NCBI GenBank assembly: GCA_947623455.1 | Contig: OX392533.1 | Coordinates: 31,184,229-31,248,228 of the forward strand | Source of the DNA: Mimachlamys varia | Lineage: Eukaryota > Mollusca > Bivalvia > Pectinida > Pectinidae | Direction of reading: 5' to 3' | DNA: 64,000 bases | Shown: piece after piece, positions 33,598-46,409 of the stretch | Layout: each line of letters opens with the position of its first letter | Numbering within the stretch: position 1 is the stretch's first letter | Translations under genes and position numbers: made by a program | The notes under the pieces: model-generated | Told to the model about the DNA's origin: nothing | What the model saw: the letters and a program-made list of their open reading frames with translations, nothing else | Databases searched by the model: none

Positions 33598-35960
33598 AGG
33601 ATTGTTTGGTTGAAAACAAATTGTAAAACCTGGTCAGAAGACCAACATTTTACATAAATTGAAGGAAATATTTAATTGCCATACATGTTTTAGAAAGTTT
33701 CAATGAATTTGCACTGATAGAGATGATCAAAAATTTAACATGAATATCAAAATATAAAATATTGAAGATATTTTTAACACTGAAGATCCATTCGGATGAA
33801 GCTATTTCTGGTTTAAAAACGATAAGATTTGAATGAATGATGGAATAGGCCATACAAACGTTTTTACACAAGAGACATTGACACAAGTTAAAAACTAATG
33901 AGAGTGTCAACACTAAAATCAAAGAAAACAGTATGTTGTGGGAAAATTGAGAGGCAATGTTCAGACAAAATAATGATTTTTAACGCTTTTATTCAATATC
34001 AACCTATCCAGTAAAATCGCACACCAACGATCTTAAAGGATTGTTTGGTTGAAAACAAATTGTAAAACCTGGTCAGAAGACCAACATTTTACATAAATTG
34101 AGGGAAATATTTAATTGCCATACATGTTTTAGAGAGGTTTTAATGAATTTGCACTAATAAAAATAATCAAAAATTTAACATGAATATCAAAATTTACAAT
34201 ATTGAAGATATTTTTAACACAAAAGATCCATTCGAAAGAAGCTATGTGGGGATGAAAAACAATTTTAATTGAATGGATAATAGGGCAAATATAGTTCATA
34301 CAAACGTTTTACATAAGGGACATTGACACCAGTTTAAAACTAATGGGAGTGTAATAGCGATAAAAATTATTTATTTCAGCAGAGCTCTCATTTAGACCGA
34401 AGCTTTAACCTCGAATAAAGGCAATGTTTAGACAGAATAATGATTTTTAACACTTTTATTCAATATCAACCTATCCAGTAAAATCGCACACCAACGACCT
34501 TAAAGGATTATAATGGTTGAAAACATATTGTGAAACCCAGTCAGAAGACCAACATTTCACATCAGGGAAATATTCAATTACCATACATGTTTTAGAAACT
34601 TCAAATGAATTTGCACTTATAACGATTATTATAAGAATTCTGATATGAATATTAAAATTTACAATATTGAAATATTTTTTACACATAAGATCCATTCGGA
34701 TGAAGCTATTTCTGGTTTAAAAACGATAAGATTTGAATGAATGATGGAATAGGCCATACAAACGTTTTTACACAAGAGACATTGACACAAGTTAAAAACT
34801 AATGAGAGTGTTAACACTAAAATCTAATAAAACAGTATTTTTTGGGAAAATTGAGAGGCAATGTTCAGACAAAATGATTTTTAACGCTTTTATTCAATAT
34901 CAACCTATCCAGTAAAATCGCACACCAATGATCTTAAAGGATTGTTTGGTTGAAAACAAATTGTAAAACCTGGTCAGAAGACCAACATTTTACATAAATT
35001 GAGGGAAATATTCAATTGCCATACATGTTTTAGAGAGGTTTCAATGAATTTACACTAATAAAAATGCACAACAACGACCTTAAAGGATCATTGGTTGAAA
35101 ACAGATTGTATAACCCGGTCAAACAAGACCAACATTTTTCTTCAAATGAGAGAAATATTCAATTGCCATACATTTCTTAAAAATTTCGAATTCATGAAAA
35201 TTGAAGATATTTTTGACACAGACAATCCATTCGGATAAAACTGTATGTAGTGGGAAAAGTGGAAAGTAATGATCAGACAAAAAAATTATTTTGAACGCTT
35301 TTATTCAATATCAACCTATCCAGTAAAATCGCACACCAACGACCTTAAAGGATTATAATGGTTGAAAACAGATTGTGAAGCACATGCAGTCAAACAAGAC
35401 CAACATTTTTCTTCAAATGAGGGAAATATTCAATTGCCATACATCTTTTAAAAATTTCGAATTCATGAATATTGAAGATATTTTTCACACAGACAATACT
35501 GTATGTTGTGGGAAAAGTGGAAGGTAATGATCAGACAAAAAGTTATTTTTAACGCTTTCATTCAATATCAACCTATCCAGTAAAATCGCACACCAACGAC
35601 CTTAAAGGATTATAATGGTTGAAAACAGATTGTGAAACCCAGTCAGAAGACCAACATTTCACATCAGGGAAATATTCAATTGCCATACATTTTTTAGAAA
35701 TTTCAAATGAATTTGCACTTATAACGATTATTATAAGAATTCTAATATGAATATTAAAACTAACAATATTGAAGATATTTTTTACACAAAAGATCCATTC
35801 GGATGAAGCTATTTCTGGTTTAAAAACTGTATGTTGTGGGAAAAGTGGAAGGTAATGATCAGACAAAATAATTATTTTTAACACTTTCAGTCAATATCAA
35901 CCTATGCAGTAAAATCGCACACCAACGACCTTAAAGGATTATTGGTTGTCTTGCCAATGA
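33598..35960. repeat. ~430-bp tandem repeat array with shorter deletion variants
   Basis: Anchors TCGCACACCAACGAYCTTAA at about 34016, 34483, 34916, 35328, 35587 and 35914, plus a diverged one at 35066. Spacings of 467, 433, ~412, 259 and 327 bp show full units and internally deleted ones. Each carries GGTCAGAAGACCAACATTTT, CATTCGGATGAAGCTATTTC and TTCAATATCAACCTATCCAG. Minus-strand frames of 70-103 codons recur only because the unit recurs. Confidence 0.92.
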
Positions 35961-36024
35961 TGGATTAGAATCTACTTACAATTACATGTATGTACCATAT
36001 ATATACCGTAATAACTGTGTTTAA

Positions 36025-36780
36025 GGAGGCTCGATCCTTTCGCAATTATCTGCTAGATTTCCTTAAAACTTTCAGATGTTGATTATGCTACCAGGTAGAG
36101 ATGATTTTGTGAAAATCTAAGCATTCCTTTGATTTTTGGTAAAAAACACCAAAAAAATGTTTTTTCTCAAATTTTTTCTATTTTTCTTCTTGTGAATGTT
36201 GTTGAAAACAACAAACATACAATAAAATAAAAAAAGAAATCAATAGCTACCTCAGAAATATTTTATTTGTGGAAAAATGGACAAAAAGATTTTTACAAAG
36301 TGTGTTATTTTTATATCTAGCGGACAATTTTCAGTATTCACAGTGAAATTATTTACATATGATATAGTTATATAAAGCATAAGCAAAAAATTGAATAAAA
36401 ATATCACAGACACACTTTTTATGCTACTTATTGAAAACTAGATTTAAAACTGTGTCTAGGGTAGGTTGTCTCCCTTGATGCTATTAGGAAGTTTTTATAC
36501 TGGGTAGTATTTTTACATAACATACATACTGTGAATGCGTACAAGCCTAAAATATTTTAGAACATAACAACTACCGGTGTTTTGTGTTATATTTCAACAA
36601 CATAATAGTGCATATAATATAATGACACCAGGCACAGCCCTTGTGCAAACATTTTGCCAACACGGATAATTCTACCACTTGCCGACTCTCTCTCCAGTTT
36701 GAGAAAACATGGCTTGTTGTGCAGGTACTATAGGCCTACCTTCCGATTCTCTTTCTATACTGTTGCCGTTGCTGTCAGTG
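36025..36780 (-). mobile_element. TTAA-flanked MITE, truncated inverted copy
   Basis: Begins GGAGGCTCGATCC straight after TTAA (36021-36024) and follows the complete copy in reverse orientation through TAGGGTAGGTTGTCTCCCTTG and CAGGCACAGCCCTTGTGC. It stops at GCTGTCAGTGT (36780), where the sequence switches to the flank of the GTCTCGCC-element site. The distal ~250 bp and terminal repeat are gone. The corresponding unoccupied site is ACTGTGTTTAATTG at 28973. Confidence 0.88.
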
Positions 36781-36935
36781 TATCGAGAAGATATCCTGTG
36801 AGTGATCTGTTCTTAGTAAAACATGAAAATAAATGAGACATCTTTTCTGGCCCAATTTCCCAAGTGGAATGAATTCTAGATTTCTTTCAGTTATGAGTTA
36901 GAATGAGTTATATCCCTTTATCCATTGAGGTATAA
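36781..36935 (+). repeat. paralogous empty site of the 26650-27518 element
   Basis: ATCGAGAAGATATCCTGTGA and TTCTTAG run directly into AAAACATGAAAAT and TTTTCTGGCCCAATTTCCCA. At 26614-27560 the same flanks are separated by the 869-bp element. Confidence 0.9.
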
Positions 36936-37411
36936 TAAGCCAATGTTGTTATGACCTCATGAATGTTTAAAAAATAAATTTTATTCCTTAAATAAACTCG
37001 TTTTTTGTTTGTATGCTACTTGTGTGAAAACCATGGTAACCACATCAAAAATAACTAAAAAAGACCCAAAAAACCCCACTATTTTTAACCCAAAAATTGA
37101 CCCCCGCAAATAGGATTTTTTTTCCTAAGATCTTTCTAAAATTAAAGATTACATACTTGGTTGTAGAATTATCTGCATTTCAGCATAGGTCGTTTGTTTA
37201 CATTTTTCGCTATTTTCCCTCATGTGCTGTTGTTAGAATTTCACTTCCTGTAAAGCCCAAGCTTTTCATGTGTAGACACCAGTTTCGGAGAGGCCAAAAT
37301 CTTAATCTCTTACCAAATTTACTCTTATTTTTTTTTCAAATGTGAAGCCCACAAAGTATTGAATACTGAATATATGACTTAAATCTGTTAATGTCTCATG
37401 TTTTTCTGCAG
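36936..37411. repeat. non-coding; copy of 29020-29260
   Basis: TTTCCTAAGATCTTTCTAAA and GAGAGGCCAAAATCTTAATC repeat the 29 kb segment. It ends with a T-rich tract and CTGCAG that could be a splice acceptor. Confidence 0.7.
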
Positions 37412-37508
37412 CATTAACTCAATTAATGAAAAAACGTCATCAAAGAAGTCTCCCACATTGGAAAAGCCAGTGGAGGGATTTAATTCTCCCATATTGGGTT
37501 CATTACAG
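37412..37508 (+). CDS. candidate internal exon, unknown product
   Basis: 97 nt between a strong acceptor (CATGTTTTTCTGCAG) and a donor (TTACAG|GTTGGT). One frame is open across it, giving INSINEKTSSKKSPTLEKP then VEGFNSPILGSLQ: Ser/Lys/Pro-rich, like a disordered linker. It ends in phase 0. The segment is single-copy here although both flanks are repeats. No family is recognised. It may belong to the same plus-strand gene as the 63-kb exons, but the phases of the exons found do not chain directly, so intermediate exons would be needed. Confidence 0.4.
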
Positions 37509-37530
37509 GTTGGTAACCCTGCAACACTAA

Positions 37531-38323
37531 AATCTAACAAGAGGCCCAAAAGGCCTGTATCATTCACATGGCTTTCAGCAAATGCAACAAAAAGTCATGT
37601 GCAAGTTAAATAAACTTTTCCGGTGTGGGATCTGCCACAATATTGCCTTTAATGAACTTTTAGCTTTCTGATGAAAAAGAACATATTGAAATTGGTTCAT
37701 ATTAAATAATTTGCCCTCTTTATGTCCAGCTATTGTAGTGTTTTGTGGTGGATAGTCTGCAAGGGGTGTGGCGAATCGCTAGTATCAAAAGAAGTCATTA
37801 ATATGAATACTACCATATTTACCACTTTCGGACCTGCCCCTCAGGCCCCTTGGGGGTCAGTCCCATCTTTGGAAAAATATGAATCCCAGCTACATAAAGA
37901 TACTACCACTAAAATATAAATGTTGTAAATTGTTTAGTTGCAGAGAATAAGTCGTTAATATGAATATTGCCAAATGGACCCCTTTTGGCCCCGCCCCTCA
38001 GGCCCCTGGGGGGTCAGCCCAATCATTTGTATAAATTTGAATCCCACCCAGCTAGGGATACTACCACTGAAATATGAATGTTGTACATTGCTTGGTTGCA
38101 GTTATAAAGTCATTAACATGAATATTGCCAAATTGACCCCTTTTTGCCCTGCCCCGAAGGCCAGCCCAATCATTTTTATAAATTTGAATCCCAGCCACCT
38201 TGGCATGTTTCATACCAAATTTGATGAAGATCCGTTCAGTGGTTATGAAGAAGAAGTTGTTGTTGACGGACGGACGCCACGATATGGCATAAGCTCACCA
38301 TGGTTCTTTGGATCAGGTGAGCT
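37531..38323. mobile_element. Helentron-like non-autonomous element, second family member
   Basis: Opens CAAGAGGCCCAAAAGGCCTG, closes TTTGGATCAGGTGAGC, and is followed by CTAATAAAACAG. Inside are about three ~180-bp units with GGCCCCxxGGGGGTCAG-type boxes and ATTTGAATCCCA. It lies at the same point of the ~430-bp repeat (ACTAAAATCTAA / CTAATAAAAC) as the element at 31489-32464. The 133-codon frame at 37974-38375 is a by-product. Confidence 0.75.
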
Positions 38324-39085
38324 AATAAAACAGTATGTTTTGGAAAAAGTGGGAGGGACTGATCAGACAAAATAATTATCTTTAATGCTTTTATTCAACA
38401 TCAACCTATCCAGTAAAATTGCACACCAACGACCTTAAAGGATTATTGGTTGAAAACACTGATTGTAAAAACTCGGTCAAAAGACCAACATTTTACATAA
38501 AATGCAAAATGAGGGGAAAATTCAATTACTATACATTTTGTAGAAATTTCAAGTGAACTTGCACTTAAAACGATAAGAATTTTAACGTGTACAGAAAAAA
38601 TTACAATACTGAAGATGTTTTTTACACGAAGATCAATTCAGATAAAGCTATTTCGGGTTTAAAAAAAAAAAATGATTTGAATGAATGATGTAATAGGCCA
38701 TACAAACGTTTTTACACACAAGACATTGACAAAAGTTAAAAACTAATGAGAGTGTTAACATTAAAATCTAATATAACAGTATGTTGTGGGAAAGTGGGAG
38801 GGAATGATCAGACAAAATAATTATTTCTAACGCTTTTATTCAATATCAACCTATCCAGTAAAATCGCACACCAACGACCTTAAAGGATTATTGGTTGAAA
38901 ACAGATTGTAAAACCCGGTCAATAGACCAACATTTTACATAAAATGAGGGAAACTTTTCAATTGCCATACATTTTTTAGAAGTTTCAAATGAATTTGCAC
39001 TTATAACGATTATTATAAGAATTTTAACATGAATATTAAAATTTACGATAGTGAAGATACTTTTTAACGCGGAAGATCCATTGGG
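38324..39085. repeat. ~430-bp tandem repeat, two further units
   Basis: Anchors at 38422 and 38865 with the same internal landmarks as the 33.6-36 kb array. Confidence 0.9.
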
Positions 39086-39347
39086 ATGAACACATTCCCA
39101 ATATTATTATTGGTGCTGTTGAGCTTCGCCCTTGTACACTGAACTCCAGAGTCATAACTTTCAAACGGTTGATATCCCCACTTCAAAACTATATATACCT
39201 GGTACAATAAACTGGTATGAAGGGACGATCACAAACCCCAAATCTATATATACAATTTCTTGGTATTAAGATACAATCACAATCATGATATTATGATAGA
39301 ACAGTTTCCATGCGAGCGATACAGGCCCTCTGGGCCTCTTGTTTGCA
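39086..39347. mobile_element. truncated Helentron-like end (inverted)
   Basis: GCGATACAGGCCCTCTGGGC then CTCTTGTTTG (39320-39347) is the reverse of the CAAGAGGCCC end. Its inner part breaks off without a second terminus. Confidence 0.65.
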
Positions 39348-40019
39348 AGTGGTAAACTTTAATAAATTCCAATATACGTTCACAACTTTTGCATTTTTTT
39401 TTCAATTTACCTTGTATACTAGCTGCCTTCTTTATAACCCTACATCATGTCTACATGTACGGAATGATATATTAAATAAATAAGTATTGGTAAATATTGA
39501 TAGTGATTTACACGGTAACCAATTATTTGCACAGAGGTATACAGACTAGATTTAAGGAGTTATATAAAGAGAGTGAAAAACATTATACTGAGAAGTAGGC
39601 CTACACAGTAAAATATATAGAGAACAAGTGGTATGTAAAATATAGATAATTGGTATATAATATACCTTGTAAATGTAGTATATTGGCATTCATGTAGATG
39701 ATTGAGATATACAGAGTGGTATACACTATATACACTATACACTATATACACTATACACTATACACTATATACACTATATACACAGTATACAGGGTGAAAA
39801 AGGTGTTTATAGAGGATGGTAATACTGCAGGGTTTAGAGTGGTATGGAGGGTATATATAACATTATATTTTAGGTTTGTATACATGTACATGGTATATAG
39901 AAAATTATAGAGACAGGATGAATACAGGGTGGTGGATATATAGAAGGTGGTATACAAGTAAATAGAGAGTGGTATACAGAGTATATAAAGAAAGGTAGTC
40001 AGCATTAAAAGAATAGAGG
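39348..40019. repeat. microsatellite-rich; (TATACAC)n at 39716-39795
   Basis: TACACTATATACACTATACA-type repeats dominate, and GTGGTATAcA recurs outward. 39350-39440 is a direct duplicate of 40598-40700 (CAATTTACCTTGTATA). Y/I/T-rich frames on both strands are artefacts. Confidence 0.85.
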
Positions 40020-40094
40020 TGATTATTAGGAGTCAAACACAGAACCATTGGCTACTAGACTTACGCTCAACCGATCGAGCTAAACAGACGAATC
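40020..40094 (-). repeat. tRNA-derived SINE head or tRNA relic (Thr-like)
   Basis: Minus strand: GTCTGTTTAGCTCGATCGGT and TGAGCG form an A box and D arm, TCTAGTAG sits where a CTAGTAA anticodon loop (AGT) would be, and TTCTGTGTTTGACTCC is a B box. Stem pairing is broken, so it is probably a SINE head rather than a working tRNA. Confidence 0.6.
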
Positions 40095-40767
40095 TCTCTA
40101 GAAGAGGGGTAATGTTGCGGCTAGTATTTACAAGGGTTACATAAACAAAGTGTATGGATAATGATATATATATACAGATTCTATTATTGGTATCTTACAG
40201 AGACTGACAAAGAATTAAGTGATATACAGAGTGGTATAGAGCTTTACGTAGTATGATTAAAGTTGTGTACAAAGTATATTTTAGGAGTTTTGAATACAAA
40301 AGTACTTAAATGTGTACGACAGCCGAAACCGACCAGTATACTTTTAACTACAAAAGTGAGAAAAGAAATTAATTAGAGAAGCAAAACTAAAGGATTTTTC
40401 GATAGGTATTGACATCAACAAGGGAATTTTTATAAAAATTATAAACAGTTGTACATAAATGAAATGGTATAAAAAGTACTTTATACAGAATATAAATGCT
40501 GGTACACACACAGTATACAATTAAGGTATACCGGCCATGTAAAAAGTGTCCAGCCACTTTAGTTTAGCAGTGATCAATGCTGAATATTTGCTACTCATGG
40601 TAAACTTGCATAAATTCCTATATAAGTTTTACACAACTTTTTCCTTTTTTTTTCAATTTACCTTGTATATTATAGCTAGCTGCCTTCTAAACCCAACAAC
40701 ATATGTCTATCACTTTCTATTTATACCATGTACATGTATATCTAAATATACATCTTGTAAATTTCAG
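40095..40767. other. non-coding, internally duplicated
   Basis: AGCAAAACTAAAGGATTTTT near 40380 returns as AGCAAAACTGAAGGATTTTT near 40882. No gene seen. Confidence 0.5.
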
Positions 40768-40815
40768 GGAAAACCTAGGATTTAGGGGAAACTACATACT
40801 CTTACTTGACCAAAG
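40768..40815 (+). CDS. weak candidate exon (48 nt)
   Basis: Acceptor TTGTAAATTTCAG and a strong donor CAAAG|GTAAGC enclose 48 nt open in one frame only (ENLGFRGNYILLLDQ). It is short and lies in duplicated DNA. Its phase (needs two bases before, leaves two after) does not match the exon at 37412-37508. Low confidence. Confidence 0.2.
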
Positions 40816-41600
40816 GTAAGCAGTTACAATTTTAAAACTTGAAGCACATTTTTCAAGAGAAAACAGCAAAAATGAATTAGAAAAGCAAAACTGAAGGATT
40901 TTTCGATAGGTTATATTGACATTAACAATTAGGGAATCTTTATACAAATTATAAAGAGTCAGTGCAGATAAAGATTGTATACAGAATACAAGGGCCTGTA
41001 TCGCTCACCTGGATACATTTGTATCATGGAAAAATATTTTCCAAAAAGATCCCACAGACCTATAAAGACCAATCTTTAAGCCATATCTATATAAATAAGT
41101 TTGGTTAATGAGAGTCTCTTTATGCCCAGCAATTGTATAGTATTTGGTAAGGAAGTCTACAAGGGCATGGTTACATTCTCCTGGTATTGCAGGGATTAAA
41201 TCTGTATCAGGATTGTGATAGTCTCTTAATGCCAAGCAATTGTATATATACAATATGTAGTTTTGGGGTGGGGATCTCAACCCTTTATCATTCAAAAATT
41301 GATTCCGCAAGGGCGGGGCTTCGGGCAGGCGAGCTCAAAACGAGAACATTTGAATGAATGATGGGGACGGAAAAGGCCAAACATTTTTGCATAAAAGACA
41401 TGACAAAAGTTAAAAATGAGTGTTAACACTAAAATATAAAACAGTAAGTTGATCAGGGAAAATTGGGAGGCAAAGTTTAGACAAAATATTTATTTATAAC
41501 GATTTATTCATCAATATCAACCTATCCAGTAATTTTGCACACCAAGGATCTTAAAGGATTGTTTGGTTGAAAACAGATAAAGTTATTGCTTAAATCAACC
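40816..41600. repeat. Helentron-like fragment and last ~430-bp repeat unit
   Basis: GGGCCTGTATCGCTCACCTG at 40991 is the inner part of the CAAGAGGCCC terminus. Related GCCCAGCAATTGTATAGTAT text follows, matching 37725. From about 41340 a diverged ~430-bp unit runs to TTTTGCACACCAAGGATCTT at 41530. Confidence 0.7.
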
Positions 41601-42619
41601 CACAATAAAGAGATTTGCATGGCCAGTAACCGTCAACTTTGATAAATTTGGACACATTGTACAGGATTGAAATTTCCGGTTTATTGTCTGCTGTTTGGCT
41701 GAATCGGTCACATGATCTGGCACCGGAAATATTGAAATGAAAACTGAGGTGTTTGTAAACAAGCACATGTGTGCTAGGGTTTACTCATTGTTTTCCCTTT
41801 CTTAGATATTTTACATCTAGTCTCTTTTCTTATGCACATCTGGTTAATGGATATTATTCCAACACAAAATAAGCTAATATTTATGATTATCACATTTTTA
41901 GGCGAGTAGTGTACTATGTTGCTCGCTAGCAAAGTTAGGGGTGGCCCGAACGAGGTATTAATAATTCATTGGATATGTGTATGTATATTTAACACTTTTT
42001 GAGTTTAACTTCGGAATGTAACAGATACTTGATAATAAAAATATTCTAATTTCCTCATATCGTTAGTTTATATCAAATTAATAAGAAACAAAGAGATCCC
42101 ACCATTGACAGTTTTTCATTCATTCTTAGAAAGATGGATCTTTTCCCTTCTAATTTTAACTTTCATTAATGTACTTAATCTTCGTTCTATGAATTTTCCT
42201 TGAAAATTGATAATAGCTGAAAGGTCTTAATGTCAGTTTTGTTTTTATGACCGGTTCCAAATTCCAAATCCATCTTGTATTTCCTAAAATATAACCATAA
42301 TATACTTTCAGTCAACATACAAGATGGCTTTTTGACGGCCATATTTTTCCCCTGGGGCAGTCCAAAAATTAGACCATGCACAACTAGGGACCGAACAAGT
42401 CATTTGACAATAATAATGAATTATATACTGAATGATGTACATATCTTGTACAATACATGATTGTTGGAAGTAATAGCAACAGTATCATGAGTATGGAGAA
42501 ATGAAAAAAAAATGTTTTCATAAACAGGATGTAAATACTTTTTGTTTTAGTTTTCAACATTATCATACGTCTTCATACAACAAATTTCATCCTGAACTTT
42601 CAATAATTGCTTGTGAAAA
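41601..42619. other. non-coding
   Basis: AAATGAAAACTGAGGTGTTT (41740) is inverted near 44540. Nothing else recognisable. Confidence 0.4.
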
Positions 42620-43065
42620 AACATTTGTCTTATGTGCAGCAGGCCAAATTTAGGGAGTTTCAAGTCCACGCCAGTGACTTAATTAAGATCTTACAGCTTT
42701 TCACAATGTGCCAGAGGATCACATCCTGTTTTGCATATCACTAATACATATTACCACCCAAAGTTAACTATCCCTAAAATAATCCGAAGCTAGTATTTTA
42801 ATCTTGAACGCAAAAGTGAAATTTAACTCATTAACTGTATAATATTACTAGAAATTAGTGGAACTCTCTGATCCTGTTCTGCATATCATGTGTTTCTATC
42901 CCGACCTCCCTAAAAGTTTTGTTTTAAATGTAGGAACTCTCTGATGTGCAGCAGGCCAAGTTTGCGGGGTTTCAATCCACGCCAGTGACTTGCGATGTTA
43001 CAACTTTTCACAGTGTGCCAGAGGATCGCATCCTGTTGTTCTGCATATCATGTATTTCCATTCTG
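42620..43065. repeat. direct duplication, ~120 bp, ~320 bp apart
   Basis: ATGTGCAGCAGGCCAAATTT with CCACGCCAGTGACTT and GTGCCAGAGGATCACATCCTG (42633-42735) returns at 42954-43043 with few changes. Confidence 0.85.
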
Positions 43066-46000
43066 ACCTCCCTAAAGTTATCCCCAACCACTTCGAATTA
43101 AACAAGAATATGTAATAATTTGTCTTCAAGATAAAAAATGTTAAAAAATCATCTTATGTGAATTAATACAGTAATAATGATACATAATACTATTAAGAAT
43201 CACAAAACATTTTGTTTTAAATGTAGATATACCTAGTAATTTTTAACTGTGTTCACCCCTGATTTTAAAAGGCAAATCAAGATTGCAATTTCTTATTAAA
43301 TGTGCATTCCACACGAAATATTGAAGTATGATATTGACAACATTAAACTATATGTAATGTAAATTTGAAAGAAGCAATATAGGGGTTAAAACGATTACAT
43401 TTGAATGAATGATTGGGTTGGAATAGGCCATACAAACATTTTTACACAAGGGACATTGACAGAAGTTTTAAAACTAATGCGAATGTAATAAAAAGAGCGA
43501 TGAAAAATAACCAACTCCATCCTCCGGGTAGGGACCTCTTCATCTTCAGCAGCTGCTTGCCGTTACCAGTAACTATGGAGTCTACTGTGTGTTTATCTTA
43601 GGAAAAAACCCATGTAAAACAAACTTATACATTAAACACAACATTTCATGAAAATGTATAATAAAACTTACACTTTCACTTTACTATACAAGTTTCAGCA
43701 AATGCTGCTAATAACTACTTTTAAGTATCATCAAAATAATTATTTTAAGCTGTCATTTCTTGTTTGCCTACATGTATTTTTAAAATAAAGGCAATACCAC
43801 CAGTGAAATCATACGTATACACACACATATATGTACACATATACATTACACACACACACACGTTTCAATCATATTTGTTCTAATGGTAGTTGGGTATGGA
43901 AATGGTCAAGTGGCGGATTGCATGACCTAATCAGCAAGCTACTGGGTAAAACTGGCATTGGGTGGTGAAGCCATGCAAAGAGAGCTTCGTTGAAAAGCGA
44001 GCTTCGATGTCGCAAGACCATAAACGAGGCAGCAAGAGGGGTACCACAGAAATGTATGGGGCTTGTGGTTGTATATATAGCAGGCATAGAGTATCATGGT
44101 GTTTTCTTATTTTTTTCTTATTAATTTGATATACCCGGGGTATGCCATCGATAGAAGAATTTTTTTTTTTATTATCAAGTTCTTTCCTACATCTTGAAGT
44201 TAAACTCAAAGGGTGGTAAATATACATATGCCCATCCAATAAATTATTAATATCTTCTTCGTGCCTCCCATAATTACTGAATTCTTTGATAGCTGATAAC
44301 ATACAATGATAAATATGTAGTTTCTTTGATAGTTAATAACATACAATGATACATATGTAGTTATGTACACTACCCCTGAAAATGTGATTATCATCTATAG
44401 TAGCTTTCTTGTGTTTGAATAATATCAATTAAAGAAATGTGAGAAAGAAAAGAGAAAAGATATTAAAAACCCACTAATATTGTAAGAAAGAGAAAACAAA
44501 AATAGATAAATCCTGGCATACGTGTCGCTGTTTAAAAACAAACACCTCGGTTTTCATTTCTTTGCCATGACGGAGCGGGACAGAATATCCCCGACAGATC
44601 ATTTATCGAAGAGAACACAAATAAAACCATAATAAAGTACAAAATATTTTATTAGTTACTTATTCTTTGGCATTATTGGTCACGGCTGTTTTCTTATTAA
44701 ATCGGGCTGCCGACAAGTATATGGTCAGCCCTCAAGCAGTTCAAGTACACAGGTCCAAGTTCAAAGGTTCAAGTTCACAAGTTCAAGTTATGGCCCTTTA
44801 TTGGAAAACTGATCCGGATATATTTTGATGAAACTTTTATCAGTATGTTATCCAGTTGTATATCAGCATTTTAATTTCAGAGTTGACTTTTCAGAGAGTT
44901 ATGTACATGTCCATTTACGTGAAATAATGTTTTGGAGATCTTCATTTGACTGTTAATATATACCCAATTCAACATGAAGAATTTCTCAAGAAAATTCCCA
45001 TTTTTGTAATTTGACAGTCAAGGTCAGTGAATGATTACAAACTACCAGCATCTGCAGGGGGTATTAGTTATCCTACGGATAACAGTTCTAATTGTATTTA
45101 AAAAGTAAAACAAAGCTATTTCAAATTGGAATGCCTTGAGGGTTTGAGCAATATTAAATTGAAAAACGTTCTATTGTTGTTTACACTTCATATTTCTGAG
45201 AAATATTTAAAGAGGCATCATGGTAAACTACATTTTTTTATGCTTATTTAGAATTATTGTATACAAATTAAACATATTACCTTGTGAAAAATTAATGGGT
45301 GATTTGCGCTGAAATATGTTCTCAAAAAGGGAATCACTACTTGTTGATCAACAATTTGGACATGTAAAATGTTTGTGTCACATATGATAACGCATGCACA
45401 TTACAAGCTACATCGGTAAACAAAAAATGGCTACCCGCATGACCTACATGTAACTACGAAGCGAAAAGTTGTTGAATGGTCAAAACATAACACAAGGATT
45501 ATATTACGGAAGCATAATGAGTGATGGGAAGTATTCAAGGGAGAAACTAACTGCCCCACTGTTTGGATGTTACAGTTTTCTTCTGAGTAACCGATACACA
45601 CAGTTTTGATTTGGTTTTGGGGCCTCACAAGGGATAACTCTTTCATTCCTCTGTTACATGAAATGCATGTGTTAAACTTAAAAGCGTGTTTTGTAATTTT
45701 GAATTATTCCCTTTATAATATTCCAGTAAAACGGCATTATTGAATTATTGCTGGAGAGATGACCTTTTCACATACAAGATAAAACCTATCGGAGAGGTGA
45801 GCGGTCATTTGTTTACGTCATAAAAAGCTGCTATACATTGTAGGTGAGACTTGGGTTATAGTTTATACGGCTCCAATTTGGACAAAATGAATAAATTAAT
45901 GTCATCATACGTGGAAAAAAATTGCTTTTCATACTGTACCTAATCTATGAAATACAGAAGGTACAAATAGATTCGTGAATCTATCTTTTCACAAAAATCA

Positions 46001-46409
46001 AGGTTTGTCCCATGGTTGTCATCGTCGGAAACCACATGACACTGAACTAAGACGTAATTAAGAGTGCAGTGTCATATATGTGGGTTTCTGACGATGCATG
46101 GTTGTATATACATCTCCCGTACCCATTTGTTCCGGTCTGTCAGGTACTGGTGTCGATAAATGATGCAGAGCTAGATGCCAGCATATGAATATTATGCGAA
46201 ACTCATGTCCGATTATTATGTGAATGTGATTCATTAAATTTATACACATACTTTGTCTCCGTTTCATCATCGGACATATACATTAGGCGGCTTGCGACAA
46301 CACACACTTGACGCGTGATCATCACCATTTTATCTGGCTTTCCCGAGGAATGCAATTTTGCAAGTGGCTAATAAAGACATTTTGAGTGGACTTTGAATAA
46401 CAGGAAAAT
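43066..46409. other. non-coding with microsatellite and hormone-receptor-like half-site run
   Basis: (CA)n/(TA)n at 43815-43862. AGTTCAAAGGTTCAAGTTCA-type tandem half-sites at 44743-44795. Minus-strand frames of 72-123 codons at 43.87-44.39 kb, and one of 71 codons at 45431-45646, have no domain or splice support. Confidence 0.4.

Noticed and set aside
39560..40005. Y/I/T-rich ORFs on both strands
   Set aside because: Direct translation of the TATACAC microsatellite.
43869..44302. 72- and 123-codon minus-strand frames
   Set aside because: Two overlapping frames with neither domain nor splice signals; no family match by eye.
45431..45646. 71-codon minus-strand frame with plausible composition
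   Set aside because: No acceptor/donor pair in phase and no recognised motif; not enough to call an exon.
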